From: Rosellinia necatrix
Taxonomy: Eukaryota > Ascomycota > Sordariomycetes > Xylariales > Xylariaceae
Assembly: GCA_021209875.1 (NCBI GenBank)
Contig: JAGYVD010000006.1
Span: forward strand, 2,790,001-2,854,000
Reading direction: 5' to 3'
DNA length: 64,000 bases
Shown here: positions 10,494-22,876 of the stretch, in pieces
Layout of the letters: each line of letters starts with the position of its first letter
Position numbering within the stretch: the stretch's first letter is position 1
Made by a program: the position numbers and the translations under genes
The notes under the pieces: generated by a model
Told to the model about the DNA's origin: nothing
The model's database searches: none
Seen by the model: only the letters and a program-made list of their open reading frames with translations

Positions 10494-12366
10494 GGCCAGG
10501 CGTTCCTTTTGGTGGGCCAGGCTGGCCTATTATGATTTACAAAGTTTGAAATATGAAGAATGAGTCGGTCATAGTAGCAAGGCGTGATGCTTACAGCACC
10601 GGGTCGGGTATGAGTTGAGAATAGGAAAGTTAAGGCGCATCAGACCGGGGGACGGAACGCTTCTAGGCAGCCTTTCGTGTCCGTCAATAGAGACCAACGA
10701 TGACGATGAAAGAAAGTTATAGCGGGCGCGCCCCTATCTATATTCCATAGACATACGCAACCTTTGAATTTATTGCATCTTGTTTGACTCTTTGGGGCAC
10801 AATAAGAACCTACGTAGTCGATCCCTCGAGCGAGCGAGTTCACCAGCAGGATATGGAAAATGATAGTATCATATTTACGGGATGTATAGGTAGGCATGAT
10901 ATTACACCACCTATGTACGAGGTCGTTGAGACACAGAAGCCATGTGGGCTGGCTCTCTCTGGCTAGGTAGGTATTGTGCTGGGTACCCTCTCTAGAGGAG
11001 GGTAGTAGTATTATTAACGCTTAGGTGTATGTAGAGCAATAACCAAGTACCCCCAGCTCCTAATCTATGTCTGCCCTTGACAACTAAAAGGCAACCGTGT
11101 TGAAACATAAACACAAGGTTGGCGGCATAACATAGGTAGGCACAGGCAACTCCAAGTTATGTCCAGCAAATGCGGTGAAAGACGCCTGAAAGCTGGCCTT
11201 TGTATTTGCAACATTACCCAAGTATGTACCTACCCAAGTACCGGCAATTATCCACCTAGTTAGGTTAGTAAGTACTCTCTAGGTCGCCCTCCACCGACCG
11301 ACCGACACAACAGATCAGGTGGCTACCTAAGTTATACCTGGGTAGGTACTCGATAGAGATCTGATAAGTACCTAAGGTAGGGGCTTGTTCATTGTTGTTC
11401 ATCCCGCCCCCGCGCATTTCAGCGGATGGTGGGGCTCCAAAAGCGGCTTAGCCAGGTTCTTTACCGCCCGGCATGCATAACACCTTAAGGCCAAGTTGTC
11501 CTGTTTGACTTGCCACCTATTTTAACAAGAGTAAATAACAGGGTATACTGCACATATCTAGGTAGGTACCTAGGCAATTGTTAGTGTACAGTATGCTACC
11601 TCCACAACGCTGCCGGGGCAGTGGTCATCTTTGCCCTGACGACCAATGACGCATGATCCACTAGCCTGGCGGCATTGCTCCCACCCCACTATCTACCATT
11701 GCATCCAATGTACAGCTACTGTAGTTATCTGTACTGTCGGTAGGTAGGTATCAAGGCACGCCCTACCATGGTCAGTAGCCAATGCCCTGTTAGCGAGTAG
11801 CAACAAGCAATAAGGTTGGTACTACAGTACCTGAACCTACTATAAGGGCCCTACCGTAAGTAGGTAGGTACGTAGTTCGCATATAGTTAGCTCCTTAGGT
11901 AGGTAGGTAGGTAGGTAGTAACTAGGTACCTAGAACCTAGTTACAGGTAGGTACGGTAATAACTTACAAGCAGTAGTAGTAGTGGTGGTAGTAGTAGTAG
12001 TAGTAGGTAGCCCCGCTTTTGTCTGGACATTGAAGATGTGTCTTTTTTGCAACTTGTCCACTTGTGCATTCTGGCTTCTTCCACACCAACGCCGGCCATA
12101 TAAGGGAAATTCTCAGGCCATTCTTCCGAACTTTTCTACTTCTTCCCCAAACCACTATCCGCCCTCTCCTCTTCACCACGCCCAACCAACCCATCCTCGC
12201 CTCTCTCCCCGCCCCTCCCTTCCCCGTGTGAGAGGACAGCAAGAGAGGGTTCGGCACTCCTCCCGCTCTGGTGTCCCTTATTTCTTCACCCTTCCTCTGA
12301 CTGGCGCTCTGTTGATACCCATCTCCTTGCCTCGTTGTCACATCGCCTCCGGGTCGTCCATTCGCC
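10494..12366. other. Intergenic: HBS1 3' side and KAR2 promoter
   Basis: No gene seen. TAGGTA-type sequence is scattered between 10965 and 11960 and ends in a run of GTAGGTAG words near 11890-11955. A (GTA)n/(GTG)n microsatellite lies at 11971-12006. The last 300 bp before KAR2 are C/T-rich with a TATA-like word (ATATAAGG) near 12098. An open frame overlapping this promoter has no family features and is not called. Confidence 0.55.
11971..12006. repeat. (GTA)n microsatellite
   Basis: AGTAGTAGTAGTGGTGGTAG-type trinucleotide run directly after the TAGGTA tract, about 360 bp upstream of the KAR2 start. Confidence 0.8.
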
Positions 12367-14623
12367 ATGGCTCGGCCCTCCCAGAGCTACTGGGCGATCG
12401 CCCTCGGCATGATCGCCTGGAGCCTCCTTCTTTTCAGCCCCCTCGCCTTCGTCTCCAGCGTCAATGCGCAGGAGACGGACGCCGACTATGGAACAGTTAT
12501 TGGCATTGTAAGTTGCGATTGCCGGCATGGCGCCTACCCGCTCTCGCGACTCTGTCCACTCACGTGTCTTCTGTGTAGGATTTAGGAACCACCTACTCCT
12601 GTGTGGGTGTGATGCAGAAGGGCAAGGTTGAGATTCTCGTCAACGACCAAGGAAACCGTATCACCCCCTCATACGTCGCCTTTACCGAGGACGAACGGCT
12701 AGTCGGGGATGCCGCCAAACAGCAAGCAGCCAACAACCCGCGCAACACTATCTACGATGTGAAGTAAGTTTCTCCCTGCAAAGCTCCCGATCGAACTTGG
12801 TATTACTGGCGAGCGAGACCTTCCATTGAGAGCTCCGGTGGCGCTAATTGGCCACGGCCACGTATGGCTTCGATTGCTAACCTCAACCCTGACGACAGGC
12901 GGTTTATCGGTCGCAAGTGGGATGAGAAGACCCTCCAGAGTGATCTCAAGCACTTTCCCTACAAGGTTATCGAGAAGGAAGGCAAGCCTGTCGTTCAGGT
13001 CGATGTGCATGGTTCGCCTAAGAAATTCACCCCCGAAGAAATCTCTGCTGTCATCCTCGGCAAGATGAAGGAGGTTGCCGAGTCATATCTCGGCAAGAAG
13101 GTCACCCACGCCGTTGTTACTGTCCCTGCCTATTTCAACGACAATCAGAGACAGGCCACGAAGGACGCCGGCATTATCGCTGGCCTCAATGTTCTACGTA
13201 TCGTCAACGAACCTACAGCCGCCGCTCTCGCCTATGGCCTGGACAAGACCGATGGTGAGCGTCATATTATCGTGTACGATCTTGGCGGTGGTACTTTTGA
13301 TGTCTCTCTCCTTTCCATCGACCAGGGCGTATTTGAGGTTTTGGCTACCGCTGGTGATACTCATCTCGGTGGTGAGGATTTCGACCAGAGAATTATCAAC
13401 TTTTGGGCCAAGTCCTACAACAAGAAGCACTCCGTGGATATCACCAAAGACCCCAAGGCCATGGGTAAGCTGAAGCGTGAGGCCGAAAAGGCCAAGCGAA
13501 CTCTTTCTTCACAAAAGACGGCCCGCATTGAGATCGAGTCATTCTTTGAGGGCAATGATTTCACCGAGACATTGACCCGCGCCAAATTTGAGGAGCTCAA
13601 CATGGATCTCTTCAAGCGAACTCTGAAGCCTGTGAAGCAGGTTCTTGATGACGCCAAGATGAAGAAGGATGAGGTTGACGACATCGTTCTGGTCGGTGGC
13701 TCAACTCGTATTCCCAAGGTTCAGGAACTTCTCGAGGAGTTTTTTGGCGGCAAGACCGCTAGCAAGGGCATTAACCCAGACGAAGCTGTGGCTTTCGGTG
13801 CTGCCGTCCAGGCCGGCGTTCTTTCTGGCGAGGAAGGCACTGGTGACGTTGTCCTCATGGACGTCAACCCGTTGACTCTGGGTATCGAAACTACTGGTGG
13901 TGTCATGACCAAACTTATTCCCCGTAACACTGCCATCCCGACCCGCAAGAGCCAGATCTTCTCGACTGCTGCGGATAACCAACCCGTTGTCCTAATCCAG
14001 GTTTATGAAGGCGAGCGATCAATGACCAAGGACAACAATCTACTCGGAAAGTTTGAGTTGACCAATATCCCACCGGCGCCCCGTGGCGTCCCCCAGATCG
14101 AGGTCTCCTTCGAGCTCGATGCCAACGGAATCCTAAAGGTGTCGGCCTCCGACAAGGGAACTGGCAAGACTGAAACCATCACTATCACCAACGATAAGGG
14201 TCGTCTCACTCAAGAGGAAATCGACCGTATGGTCGCCGAGGCCGAGAAGTATGCCGAGGAAGACAAGGCCACCCGTGAGCGTATTGAGGCCCGAAATGGC
14301 CTGGAGAACTACGCTTTCAACCTAAAGAACCAGGTCAACGACGAGGATGGCCTTGGAGGCAAGATCGACGAGGAAGACAAGGAAGCCGTAAGTTTTATTG
14401 GTTGGTCTGATTTGGTTCTAGTGGCTAACCCGCGATATAGATTCTTGATGCCGTCAAGGAGACTACCGATTGGCTCGATGAGAATGCCGCTACGGCCACC
14501 GCAGAGGACTTTGAGGAGCAAAAGGAGAAGCTATCAGGCGTCGCCTACCCCATCACCTCGAAGATGTACCAAGGAGCTGGTGGTTCAGAGGATGACGATG
14601 ACCACGACCACGACGAGCTGTAA
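12367..14623 (+). CDS. KAR2: KAR2/BiP, ER-lumenal Hsp70 chaperone
   Basis: Folds secretory proteins, helps pull them through the translocon and senses unfolded protein in the ER. Exons are 12367-12507, 12579-12763, 12899-14387 and 14441-14623; total 665 aa. A signal peptide covers residues 1-34 (hydrophobic [11 protein letters not shown], cleavage likely after VNA). The ATPase domain starts with [14 protein letters not shown], split by intron 1, and includes [27 protein letters not shown] and [13 protein letters not shown]. The substrate-binding domain has [15 protein letters not shown]. The C-terminus is acidic, followed by HDEL, which fixes ER retention and separates it from cytosolic SSA-type Hsp70. 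Introns 1-3 have GTAAGT donors. Codon use is strongly biased to C-ending codons, as expected of a highly expressed gene. Confidence 0.97.
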
Positions 14624-15828
14624 TTTTATCACACATATTACATAGAAGACCGTGTTTCTATAGCATACCCCGGCGCACACAACCAAAGAAGTTAAATTAT
14701 CTTTAAATTATTCTATTCAACGGAACATTGTACGAACTTGGTACTGTAAAAGCATCTCGCGTTCTCCGTAATGCCAGCATAAATAGTTGCATCGTATCCC
14801 ACTGCTGAGCGTGTAACAGGGGTAAAGGGGCAATCAGGCAGCTTATGAGAACTAAATATCTGGCTATATATGCCATCCATCGATCCGATGTAACCATATA
14901 ACCTAAATAGTTTATATAAACAATACAATTAGCGACTTGTGTCGAAATGTTTGGTTGTCATTGTCGCTTTGATACTCAAGTGTGCAAAGGCCTGGTGACC
15001 TTACCTGGTCTTCGTACCGTACTGCTCTATATTGACATTTATATGCATATATATTCAGAGATGGATCCGTCTTCCACAAATGTACTGTAACGCTATTCCT
15101 ATATATCCTAGTCAAAAATGAGTTACGTCAAGTAGGGGTCACCCAACTTCTTACTGAGAACAAAAATGGATCATAGACACCACCCTCGACTCGGTCATCT
15201 CGACCCTCCTCCGCCCGCATACTTTTTCTCCACAACCTTTCTTTCTTCCTTCCTGGTAATTCCAATCCATAGGGAGAAGGTGAACCATTATCTGGGGGGC
15301 AGAGTTATTTTTAATCGACATGGTTTATATCCTGCCACCGACAGCCCCGGAATCGTGGTTCCCTTGAGCCCGGCGCGGTCGCTCGCTCTTGGTGTACGTA
15401 GAAAATCTTGATCACGGGCCTATATACGTATTGTTTGTATTGGGTCGAAAGCTGATTGTATTGGCTGGTATATGAGTCGTGGATTGGGACGGTGAGAATA
15501 AAAGATGGGAGATATGGTAACACGCGGTTGAGGAGCGATCGCTAACAGTCGCACTGAGGTTGGTAATATATTGTAGATCAGGTTACTCCTCTTGTGGAGA
15601 GTAGCAAAGCGGCAATGAATGCTAGATTTACGAACAGGAATTTGTGAATGTTGGTATTGGTCTAAGTTTTGGTATCATATGTAGAATAGACTAGAAGGTT
15701 TTAGCTCACGTAATTGAGACTATCATATTAGTTCCACCAAAGCAGATGTAGTTAGTAGACAAACATGTCCAAAGTTGACAATAGATTGTAGATTGACTCG
15801 TGATATAACTAACCAACGCCTCTGGTTC
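14624..15828. other. Intergenic between convergent KAR2 and GIT1-like genes
   Basis: Holds the two 3' ends. It is A+T-rich with TATATA stretches near 15045-15060. No gene, repeat family or RNA gene seen. Confidence 0.55.
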
Positions 15829-17686
15829 TTATAGAGAGGCGATGCTCTCTCCCTGTTTTAGGCCAAGTTGGCGCACATCCCACCCGTTAGAGGTCAGATA
15901 TTCACGGAACTTCTCGTCTTCATGTGTGATCGTGTCCTGGCCGATATGGGGCAAGAAGAAGAAGGCGAGGGCCGCTGCGAAGATACACAGACTCGAGCTC
16001 ACGAAAAACGGGTATTGGTAGTAGGCGGCAGAGCTGGAGCTGCCACCAGCCTGCTGAATGTAAGGGAAGACATAGACACCGACAAAAGCGCCGATCTTTC
16101 CGATAGCAGCGGCGATCCCGTAGTATTGTCCTCGAACGCCGGTTGCGCAGGTTTTGGCAGCCAATAGGCCAATATTGTTGCCTGGGCCTAGCTCGCCCAG
16201 ACTAAGGAATATGCCGTAAACAACAACGAACGCGCCGATTAGGTGAGGCTGGGATAGCTTGGCGTACGCTCCAGCCATGATAAAGCCTACGACAGATTGG
16301 GTGAGAAACCCGAGAATCAACGTGTACCGAGGCCCTAAACGGTCGCTGATAGGAGCTCCAAGCATGGTTCCGGGGATATAAAACAAGTTGAGGACCGTGT
16401 TCCATCCAAAAATGGTCGTCAAAGGAGCTTCTTTGCCGTAGATATTGGCCAAAATAGGGCTAGAGTAGATGCCGAATGCATATGTAGAGAACTATCCGGT
16501 GGTTAAACTTGGCCGTTGTACCGAAGGGAGAGCGGTACTCACATCGTAGATAAACCAAATCAAGCTAACAATGAACAAACGGAAGCCATAAAACTTGAAA
16601 ACAAGCTTGTAAGGCGTACGGGTATGTTTCATCGAGTTTCGGGAGAACTCCTCGGGCTCCTTTAGCCTCAACCGTAGTACGAATAGGATTAGCGGGAAGA
16701 CGACGCCGATGCCCAGGCTGGTCCGCCAGATCGTGCTGTAGTATTTGTTCTTGGCGGCTGCAGCAACCACATAGGGGACGAAAGCGCCGATAACAAAACC
16801 CCAATCAATCATGGAGTTGGTGAATAGAATGAACCATCGGTTTCGAGTGCCGCCCTTGAGCTCGCCAGTAGATTCGGCACAACTCACACTGCCAGCGGGG
16901 TACTCGCCTAGGCCGGGCTTTAGTCAGAAATACAGCTAAGTCCACGGGACTTCTTACCTCCAATGCCAATGCCGACCTTGAAATCAGGTTAGTCCTCTGG
17001 TCGCCCTACTATCTATGGAAATGCGGCTTACAAAAAATCGCCAAGCAGCGAGTATGTTGAACATACCAACCGGGTCGCCATGGTAGTAAGAGCCCGCAGC
17101 GAGCGCGGTGAAGACGATTAGAATAATGGTAGAGACAAGAAGCGAGTTCGTACGGGACCAACGATCGGCGGTGTATCCAAAGACCAACTGGCCGACGACC
17201 TATCATGCGCACAGCCAGTAGGTTAGTCGAGCTGTACGCCTCCTGGACGGCACGGGCGGCCACGGGCGAGGCCGAAGCAGTGATGGCGAGGGTGAAGTAC
17301 GTACGGTTCCGGCGAATGCGATCGCCGAGACGACCTTGGCTGGTTGAGAACCGGTGTAAACCTCTCCATATTGGTAACCGAGCACGGTGCTAACGGAGCC
17401 GATAACCTAGGTAGCATGAGGGCAGGAGATTCTGTTAGCAGGCCAGAACCAATTCCAACCGGGGCGGGCGGTATTAGAATAAGGTGGCGGGGAGAGGCCT
17501 AATAAGCAATAAACCTACGTTGTTGATGTAGCCGTCGGAGAAAAGACCGGCGCCACAGGCCAGCACGGGCCAGATGGCCTCCATGAAGGGTTTCTGGTCG
17601 ATTGGTGGCTGGGCGGCCGAGGTCTCGGGTTCGTCGACGAGAGGCGGCGTGGATGCCGCCTCGGCGAACTGCTTCTCCTCCGACAT
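15829..17686 (-). CDS. GIT1-like MFS permease (glycerophosphoinositol/phosphate type)
   Basis: Twelve-helix major-facilitator protein of the phosphate:H+ symporter family, closest in motif content to fungal GIT1 glycerophosphodiester permeases. Exons are 17686-17519, 17406-17305, 17199-17032, 16976-16958, 16907-16543 and 16491-15829; 494 aa with all phases closing. Motifs include FSDGYINN, VVGQLVFGYTADRWSR (MFS motif A), VGIGIGGEYPAGSVSCAE, GTRNRWFILFTNSMIDWGF, LRLKEPEEF and WFIYDFSTYAFGIYSS. The 19-nt fourth exon encodes VGIGIGG, the start of the GGEYP signature. Start: the ATG at 17686 (MSEEKQFAEAA); the codons before it lack ATG. Location should be the plasma membrane. Substrate (GroPIns, GroPCho or phosphate) cannot be told from sequence. 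Confidence 0.88.
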
Positions 17687-20584
17687 GATTTCTCCAATCA
17701 ATTAATTATATTATATTATTAAAATGGGCAATAACAACTATTAGCAAAGCAGATGATGATTAAGCGAATGTGGGAGCTGTGCGATGAGCCCGGGGTCTTG
17801 ACCTGGAGAGGGTGGAAGAAGAGGATGAGGAGATCCAAAGGTAAGGGATCCAAAGGTAGGGGATCCCAAGGTAGGGGATCCAAAGATAGGGGATCCAAAG
17901 GTAGGGGGCGGAGGGAGGGGGTGGGAGGGTCAAGGTTGGAATTATAGGGACAAAGGTGAAGGAGAGGAGCGTCGTGGAAAGCGTTGATCTTGGGAGATGG
18001 ATAGAAGAGTACGCAGAGAGTCCTTTTCAATGTAGGTATGTTATATTGGCCCTGGTTCGGCGTGTGGCAGCTACGACCTGTCTAGCCTTAGTATCTATCT
18101 GTGTGGTCCCCGTAGCCCTACATGGGAGGTACATGCATGTAGTTCGATGCAGCTTCTACTAGTACTGCTTCCTACTCACACTACCTACCTACTTACCTTG
18201 CGGCCTTTCTTTCGTTTATGTATCTTTGTACGTATATAGACCATGCCAGTGGAGTGCGGGAGATCCATGTCCATCTATAGTTATACATACATATATACAA
18301 ACGCACCTAGTGGAATGAGTACTTTGGTAGGTAATATGAGTTTGCTTATATGATTCATCGATAGACTCTTTCTGTTTGTAGTTTATTCTATGCTTTGGCC
18401 ACAGAAGTAGAGCAGGTCTGTCTAAGAGAAAGAAAAAAAGAATGAAGCGCGTTAAGGTAGTCTCGCGTTTCTTTGATTCCATGTGTAATATGTAATACTA
18501 ATAGCTAACTAAGTAGTGTAACTACCTAGGAGACCTTGTTCGGGTTTAGAGTAGGATGCACTGATCCTACCCCAGGTTTGCGCTAGGGTAGTGTAGGTAG
18601 TTATCTAAGGATACCTACCGCATACAAGTACATTTACCTGGCACCTTGACACGGCATGGATGCACATATGTACATGAGCGTAGCTGATAGGAAATGGCAC
18701 CTAGAGGACTTAGCTGATTGGCTGTGCGGCACACGTTTTCCCCAAAGGCAAGCTGATGCTTGGTGATCGTCATCTGGTCCCACCACTACATGCACTACTG
18801 TTCCTTCTAGAGGCCGACCAGCCGAGGCATATACACTGCATTAGTGAACAAGACCAGCGATGCAGATACTTGTATGTGCCGTAGTTCATCTTCCTATCAA
18901 GAGCTCCCATCAAGAGGCTTGAAAATGGCACCCATTTTTGTCGTCACTGTCTTTAGTATCAATTAAGCCAAGGGGGTGGGTGGTACGATGTTACTCGACC
19001 GAAGCACCCCGGAATGCCGTAGTCAACGATGGACTAAACGAAGGGCGGCGGGCGGCGGGCGGCGCTCATGATGTATGACCCCGGCGCTGTGTAATGGTTG
19101 TATTTTGGTGCTTTAGCAAGGTGTACCGACCTATCAGAGGCCGGGACGTTGCCAACAAACTAGTTGCAGATGATCTTTTTTCCTCAGCTGGTGCGGCAAA
19201 AGTCAAACCAAGCTCAGACAACTCCCTTGGCTACGCCTTGGAATATGCTTAGTATACACTACACTGCATCCAACTTCGATGACCGGATCGCATTATTTAC
19301 GCAAGTTATACAGCTAGTAGTGGCTCCCAATGGGGCGACATCATTTACCCCGGCACATTGCCAAATGGGCAGCTGCAGTTAACTGTGTTAGTTAAAACGA
19401 CGGGCCAGAACTCACTGCTGTGAGTTGGCACTCAAAAGCAAGGAGGTAGGTACCCGTGTATAGTGTGTATACCTAGTGTGTGCCGGGTAGACTCGGGCGT
19501 GTCGGCTACGCCGAGACTCCCTAGACAATGTCCCCGATTCGAATCTCACTGCTCTGTACGGCACTAAGACTAAGACTGCACCTACCTGTCTCATTCTAGA
19601 ACCTACAGAATACAGAGGTATGTACCTACCGTACTTGTACCTCGTGCCTCGGAGCGGGTAATTCCTCCCACGTGTGCTGCCAGGCAATACCTAACTACCT
19701 GTAACTAACTAGTTATCTAGTACTTTCGACCCAAGTAACGCCACACTTATTGGCGGCAGAGCTGGCGATGACCAACGACTGCAAGAATGCCCTCGACATG
19801 GCATAGTTCGAGGTATAGTTCGAGGTCCTTGACCTCGCTCGCGGATATTTGATTGCCTTGCCATGTCTCCCGGGCTGCCAAACTACGAGTATAAGTGAAA
19901 CCTTGGCTGTGATTGCAGTACCCGGATTTACAGCCACAATCTAAACAGCAAACCACCTGGGCATCATACCGTCCTCTCCTCCAACCTCTCCTCCAACCTG
20001 CCAATCCCGTCTCATTACATAACAATACATAATAACCCTTCTCCTTGCGTACACTACACTAGAACTATTCGCCCTAGCGCCTAATAAGCATGTTGAACAA
20101 GGGCTGTAGCCAAGACGGACAACAGGCCATCGAAATACAGACCGTCATGCCTCCCCAACCAGCTAGCATACACCAAGGTTAGACATTGATAGACTCCTCC
20201 TCCTCCCCAATCAGCCAGGTAGGTTTCAACACCCAGAGGGGCTAGGCACCTACCCGATGGGGTAATATAATGACAGCCCACTGGACGTGTGAAACAGTCC
20301 TACCCCAGATCATACCAGATCATGTCCTTAAATGGCAAACACGAGCGTGGGCGAGGGCGCCGCAAAGGAGCGTCGTCATCCGTTCCGGAGGAAGAGATGG
20401 GCACCTCAGCGTAGGATAAAAGGGCTCCTTCTCACGTCAGCCCATCTATTGTTGTGATGTGGTGTAGTCGACAGGGTCAGCGATCGCCACCCTCATCCCG
20501 CCCTCAGCCCAACCCACGACGGCGCCCGCTAGACGAAGGAGTCGGGAGATAAGAAGAAGAAGAAGGAGAAAAGAAGAAGAAAAA
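17687..20584. other. Intergenic between divergent GIT1-like and spherulin-4 genes
   Basis: Nearly 2.9 kb without a supported gene. It contains a five-copy 15-bp repeat (17831-17905), a three-copy GGGCGGC run near 19047-19067, scattered TAGGTA words, and a GAA/AAG purine tract directly before the spherulin start (about 20552-20584). An E-box-like CACGTG occurs near 19671, but no role is claimed. Confidence 0.55.
17831..17905. repeat. 15-bp tandem repeat, five copies
   Basis: Units of GGATCCAAAGGTAGG, with one or two substitutions in three of them, placed head to tail just upstream of the GIT1-like gene. Confidence 0.9.
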
Positions 20585-21436
20585 ATGGCCCTCATTCGTG
20601 CTGCCTCGGCGGCGCTCCTAGCCAGCGGCGCCGCAGCGACGACGGGGATCCTGCTGCCGCTCTACGTGTACCCGTCGGCCGAATTCGGCGACGGCGCGGC
20701 GAACTGGCGGCCGGCCGTGGACGCGATGGCGGCCTCGGCGCACGTGCCGTGGCTGGCGGTCGTGAACCCGGGCAACGGGCCGGGCCCGACCGGCGAGCCC
20801 GGCAACGGCGACGCCAACTACATCGCCGGCGTGTCGCAGCTGAACGCGCTCGCCAACGTGCGGGCGGTCGGGTACGTGCGCACCGACTACGGCGCCTCGC
20901 CCGCCGCCGAGCTGTACGCGAACATCACGACCTGGGCCGGCTGGGCGGCGTACGGCGGCGCCGAGGACGTCGGCGTGGACGGCATCTTCTTCGACGAGGC
21001 GAGCGCCTCCGACCTCGAGTACCTGCGCGGCGCCGCCGCCCACGCGCGCGCCGCCTTCGGCTCCAAGCAGATCGTGACCGTCTGCAACTTCGGCGCCCCC
21101 GGCCCCGCCGAGGCCTACGCCGCCGGCGTCTGCGACGTCGTCGTCGTCTTCGAGAGCTTCCTCAACGACCCCGCCGGCCCGCCGTACCTCGGCCGCGCCA
21201 CTATCGACGCCAATACGCCCGACGGCGACGGCGACTACGACGCCCAGGCCGCCGTCATCGTGCACCACTTCACGGGCGCCGCGGCGGACGGCGCCGAGGC
21301 CGACGTCGCCCTGCTCGGGAGCTATGTCCGTGAGGCGGCCGACGCCGGCCTCGGCTGGCTCTACTTCTGCTCCGCCGACTACGACAGCATCACCGCCGCC
21401 CCGGCTACCATTGGTGCCCTAGCCGCCGCGTTTTAG
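20585..21436 (+). CDS. Spherulin-4 family (GH135-type) secreted glycoside hydrolase
   Basis: Single-exon protein of 283 aa. Residues 1-18 form a short hydrophobic signal-like segment. The body starts GILLPLYVYPS and carries the family signatures LAVVNPGNGPG, NVRAVGYVRTDYG, VDGIFFDEAS and VVVFESF. In Aspergillus fumigatus Sph3, the characterised GH135 member that cleaves galactosaminogalactan, the essential acids are an Asp-Glu pair and a later Glu. The matching residues here are Asp137-Glu138 and Glu190, so it is probably active. The substrate is likely an amino-sugar polysaccharide, but that is inference. None of the usual galactosaminogalactan partners (epimerase, synthase, deacetylase) is nearby. 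Codons end almost always in G or C, far more than the neighbours, which also creates long false antisense frames. Confidence 0.85.
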   Translation: MALIRAASAALLASGAAATTGILLPLYVYPSAEFGDGAANWRPAVDAMAASAHVPWLAVVNPGNGPGPTGEPGNGDANYIAGVSQLNALANVRAVGYVRTDYGASPAAELYANITTWAGWAAYGGAEDVGVDGIFFDEASASDLEYLRGAAAHARAAFGSKQIVTVCNFGAPGPAEAYAAGVCDVVVVFESFLNDPAGPPYLGRATIDANTPDGDGDYDAQAAVIVHHFTGAAADGAEADVALLGSYVREAADAGLGWLYFCSADYDSITAAPATIGALAAAF

Positions 21437-22016
21437 ACCCCGCCTGCCGCGAGAACCAGCCGGTCTTAGGTACTTAGGTTATTACACACAAGAAAAGCAA
21501 AATCGAATTCAAAGCTTCCTGTTGCTACGATTGCTCAGTAGACCATTGTCCCCGAATATGTGACCAAGAGAGACACTCCGTAAATATGTAATCCGAATAT
21601 CAAGAAACGATAGTTGAGAAAAAAAATTGCATTGAGAGAGTGTCTCTCTAACCTCCCGCAAGAACTACCTGACCTAGTCGTATAAAATGAAAAACGAGTG
21701 GTTTGTTAAACCAGCGTTGCCCAGAAGTGTTACAGAGTCATCGCGGCCCCCCCCAGACGATTCATAGATAACGACGTATTCCCTCCCAGGCTTTTGATAC
21801 GCATTCATTCGACTTTCTTCCCGAGCCCACGCCTCGGCGCATTCTCCCCATCCGACTAAAAAGGGAATTCGTAGCAGGCCACAATGACATGCATAACCTA
21901 TGATGGTGACTCCCCCTCTATGTCCTGATATGGTACCATCGCCGAGCATTCCTCTCCATGGCGCAAGCTAACTTCCACCCCCAATCGGCTCGCCGGCGCG
22001 CGGTGTTCTCACTTTT
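21437..22016. other. Intergenic between convergent spherulin-4 and PEX11 genes
   Basis: A+T-rich 3' regions of both genes. No gene or repeat of note. Confidence 0.5.
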
Positions 22017-22876
22017 CTAGGCCGTCTTCTTCCACTGGCCGATGACACCGATCAGACTGCTGACGGTGCCGGCGAGGCCGACGAAGCCGTCGTCGAAGCT
22101 CGTCCAGCCGAGCGCCGACGTGGGTATCGTGAGGTCGCAGAGGTCGGAGACGAGCTGGAGACGGGCCGCGTAACGCTCACTGTGCCCCACCGACCGGTCA
22201 GCTTCCGTGGTAAACCACATTGATATGTATGAATGGGCGGGTCAAAATTAAAGGGCAAAGGGGTGGGGGGGGAAGGGGTGGAGGAAAGGGGGTGTTAGGG
22301 AACTCACAGCGCGATCTTCTTCGCCTCCACGACGCCTTCGCCCTCCTTCTTGTCGACCTTGGCCTCGCGCAGGCGCAGCTGGTGCAGCGTGTAGAGCTGC
22401 GCGACGACGGAGCAGGCGAGGCCGGCGACCCAGAAGCGAGAGGCCTCCTGACCGGCGCGCTTGGCGCCGTCCCACTTGCGGATGTTCAGGGCCGTGGGCA
22501 CGGTGAGCATGTCGGCGGTCAGGTAGCCGGCGTAGCCGAGCTGGCGGCCGAGCGCGGCGTACTGGAGCACGGGGTCGCCGGCGCCGGCCTTGGTGGTGGC
22601 GGCGGCGGTGATGGAGTCGAACGCGGTCGCGGCGGCCTTGACGTGCTCGACGTTCTTGCCGACGCGCAGCAGCTTGCGCGCCTGCCCGAACGCCTTCTTG
22701 ATCCCCTCGTAGGGCGCGATCTCGGCCCGCGTCGCGTTCGTCCGCAGCAGGTACCAGGCGTAGAACCGCGCGAAGTACTGCACCAGCCGTAGCACCTTGT
22801 CCCGCCCCACCGTCGTCGCCACGAACTTCAGGTAGTGCGACACCGTCGGGTGGTAGATGAGCGCGTCGGCAACCAT
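22017..22876 (-). CDS. PEX11: PEX11, peroxisomal membrane-elongation factor
   Basis: Amphipathic membrane protein that elongates and helps divide peroxisomes. Exons are 22876-22308 and 22179-22017; 243 aa. The first exon starts MVADALIYHPTVSHYLKF and contains VGRDKVLRLVQYFARF and the LGRQLGYAGYLTADM region typical of fungal PEX11. The second exon encodes LQLVSDLCDLTIP, SALGW and GLAGTVSSLIGV, ending with a hydrophobic segment and WKKTA. The intron is 22307-22180 (donor GTGAGT). Its acceptor was chosen because it alone keeps phase and joins KKIAL to ERYAARLQLVSD. Length fits the family. Strongly GC-biased codons. Confidence 0.92.

Noticed and set aside
11964..12578. Open frames overlapping the KAR2 promoter and first exon
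   Set aside because: No recognisable domain, low complexity, and they conflict with the clear KAR2 signal-peptide exon.
12367..14623. Cytosolic SSA-type Hsp70
   Set aside because: The signal peptide and HDEL tail make it the ER form.
19520..19560. tRNA-like GATTCGAATC box
   Set aside because: Stem bases do not pair and the rest of a cloverleaf is missing.
20618..21333. Long open frames antisense to and in another frame of the spherulin-4 gene
   Set aside because: They arise from the extreme GC-ending codon use of the real gene, give Arg/Ala/Val-rich low-complexity proteins, and have no family features.
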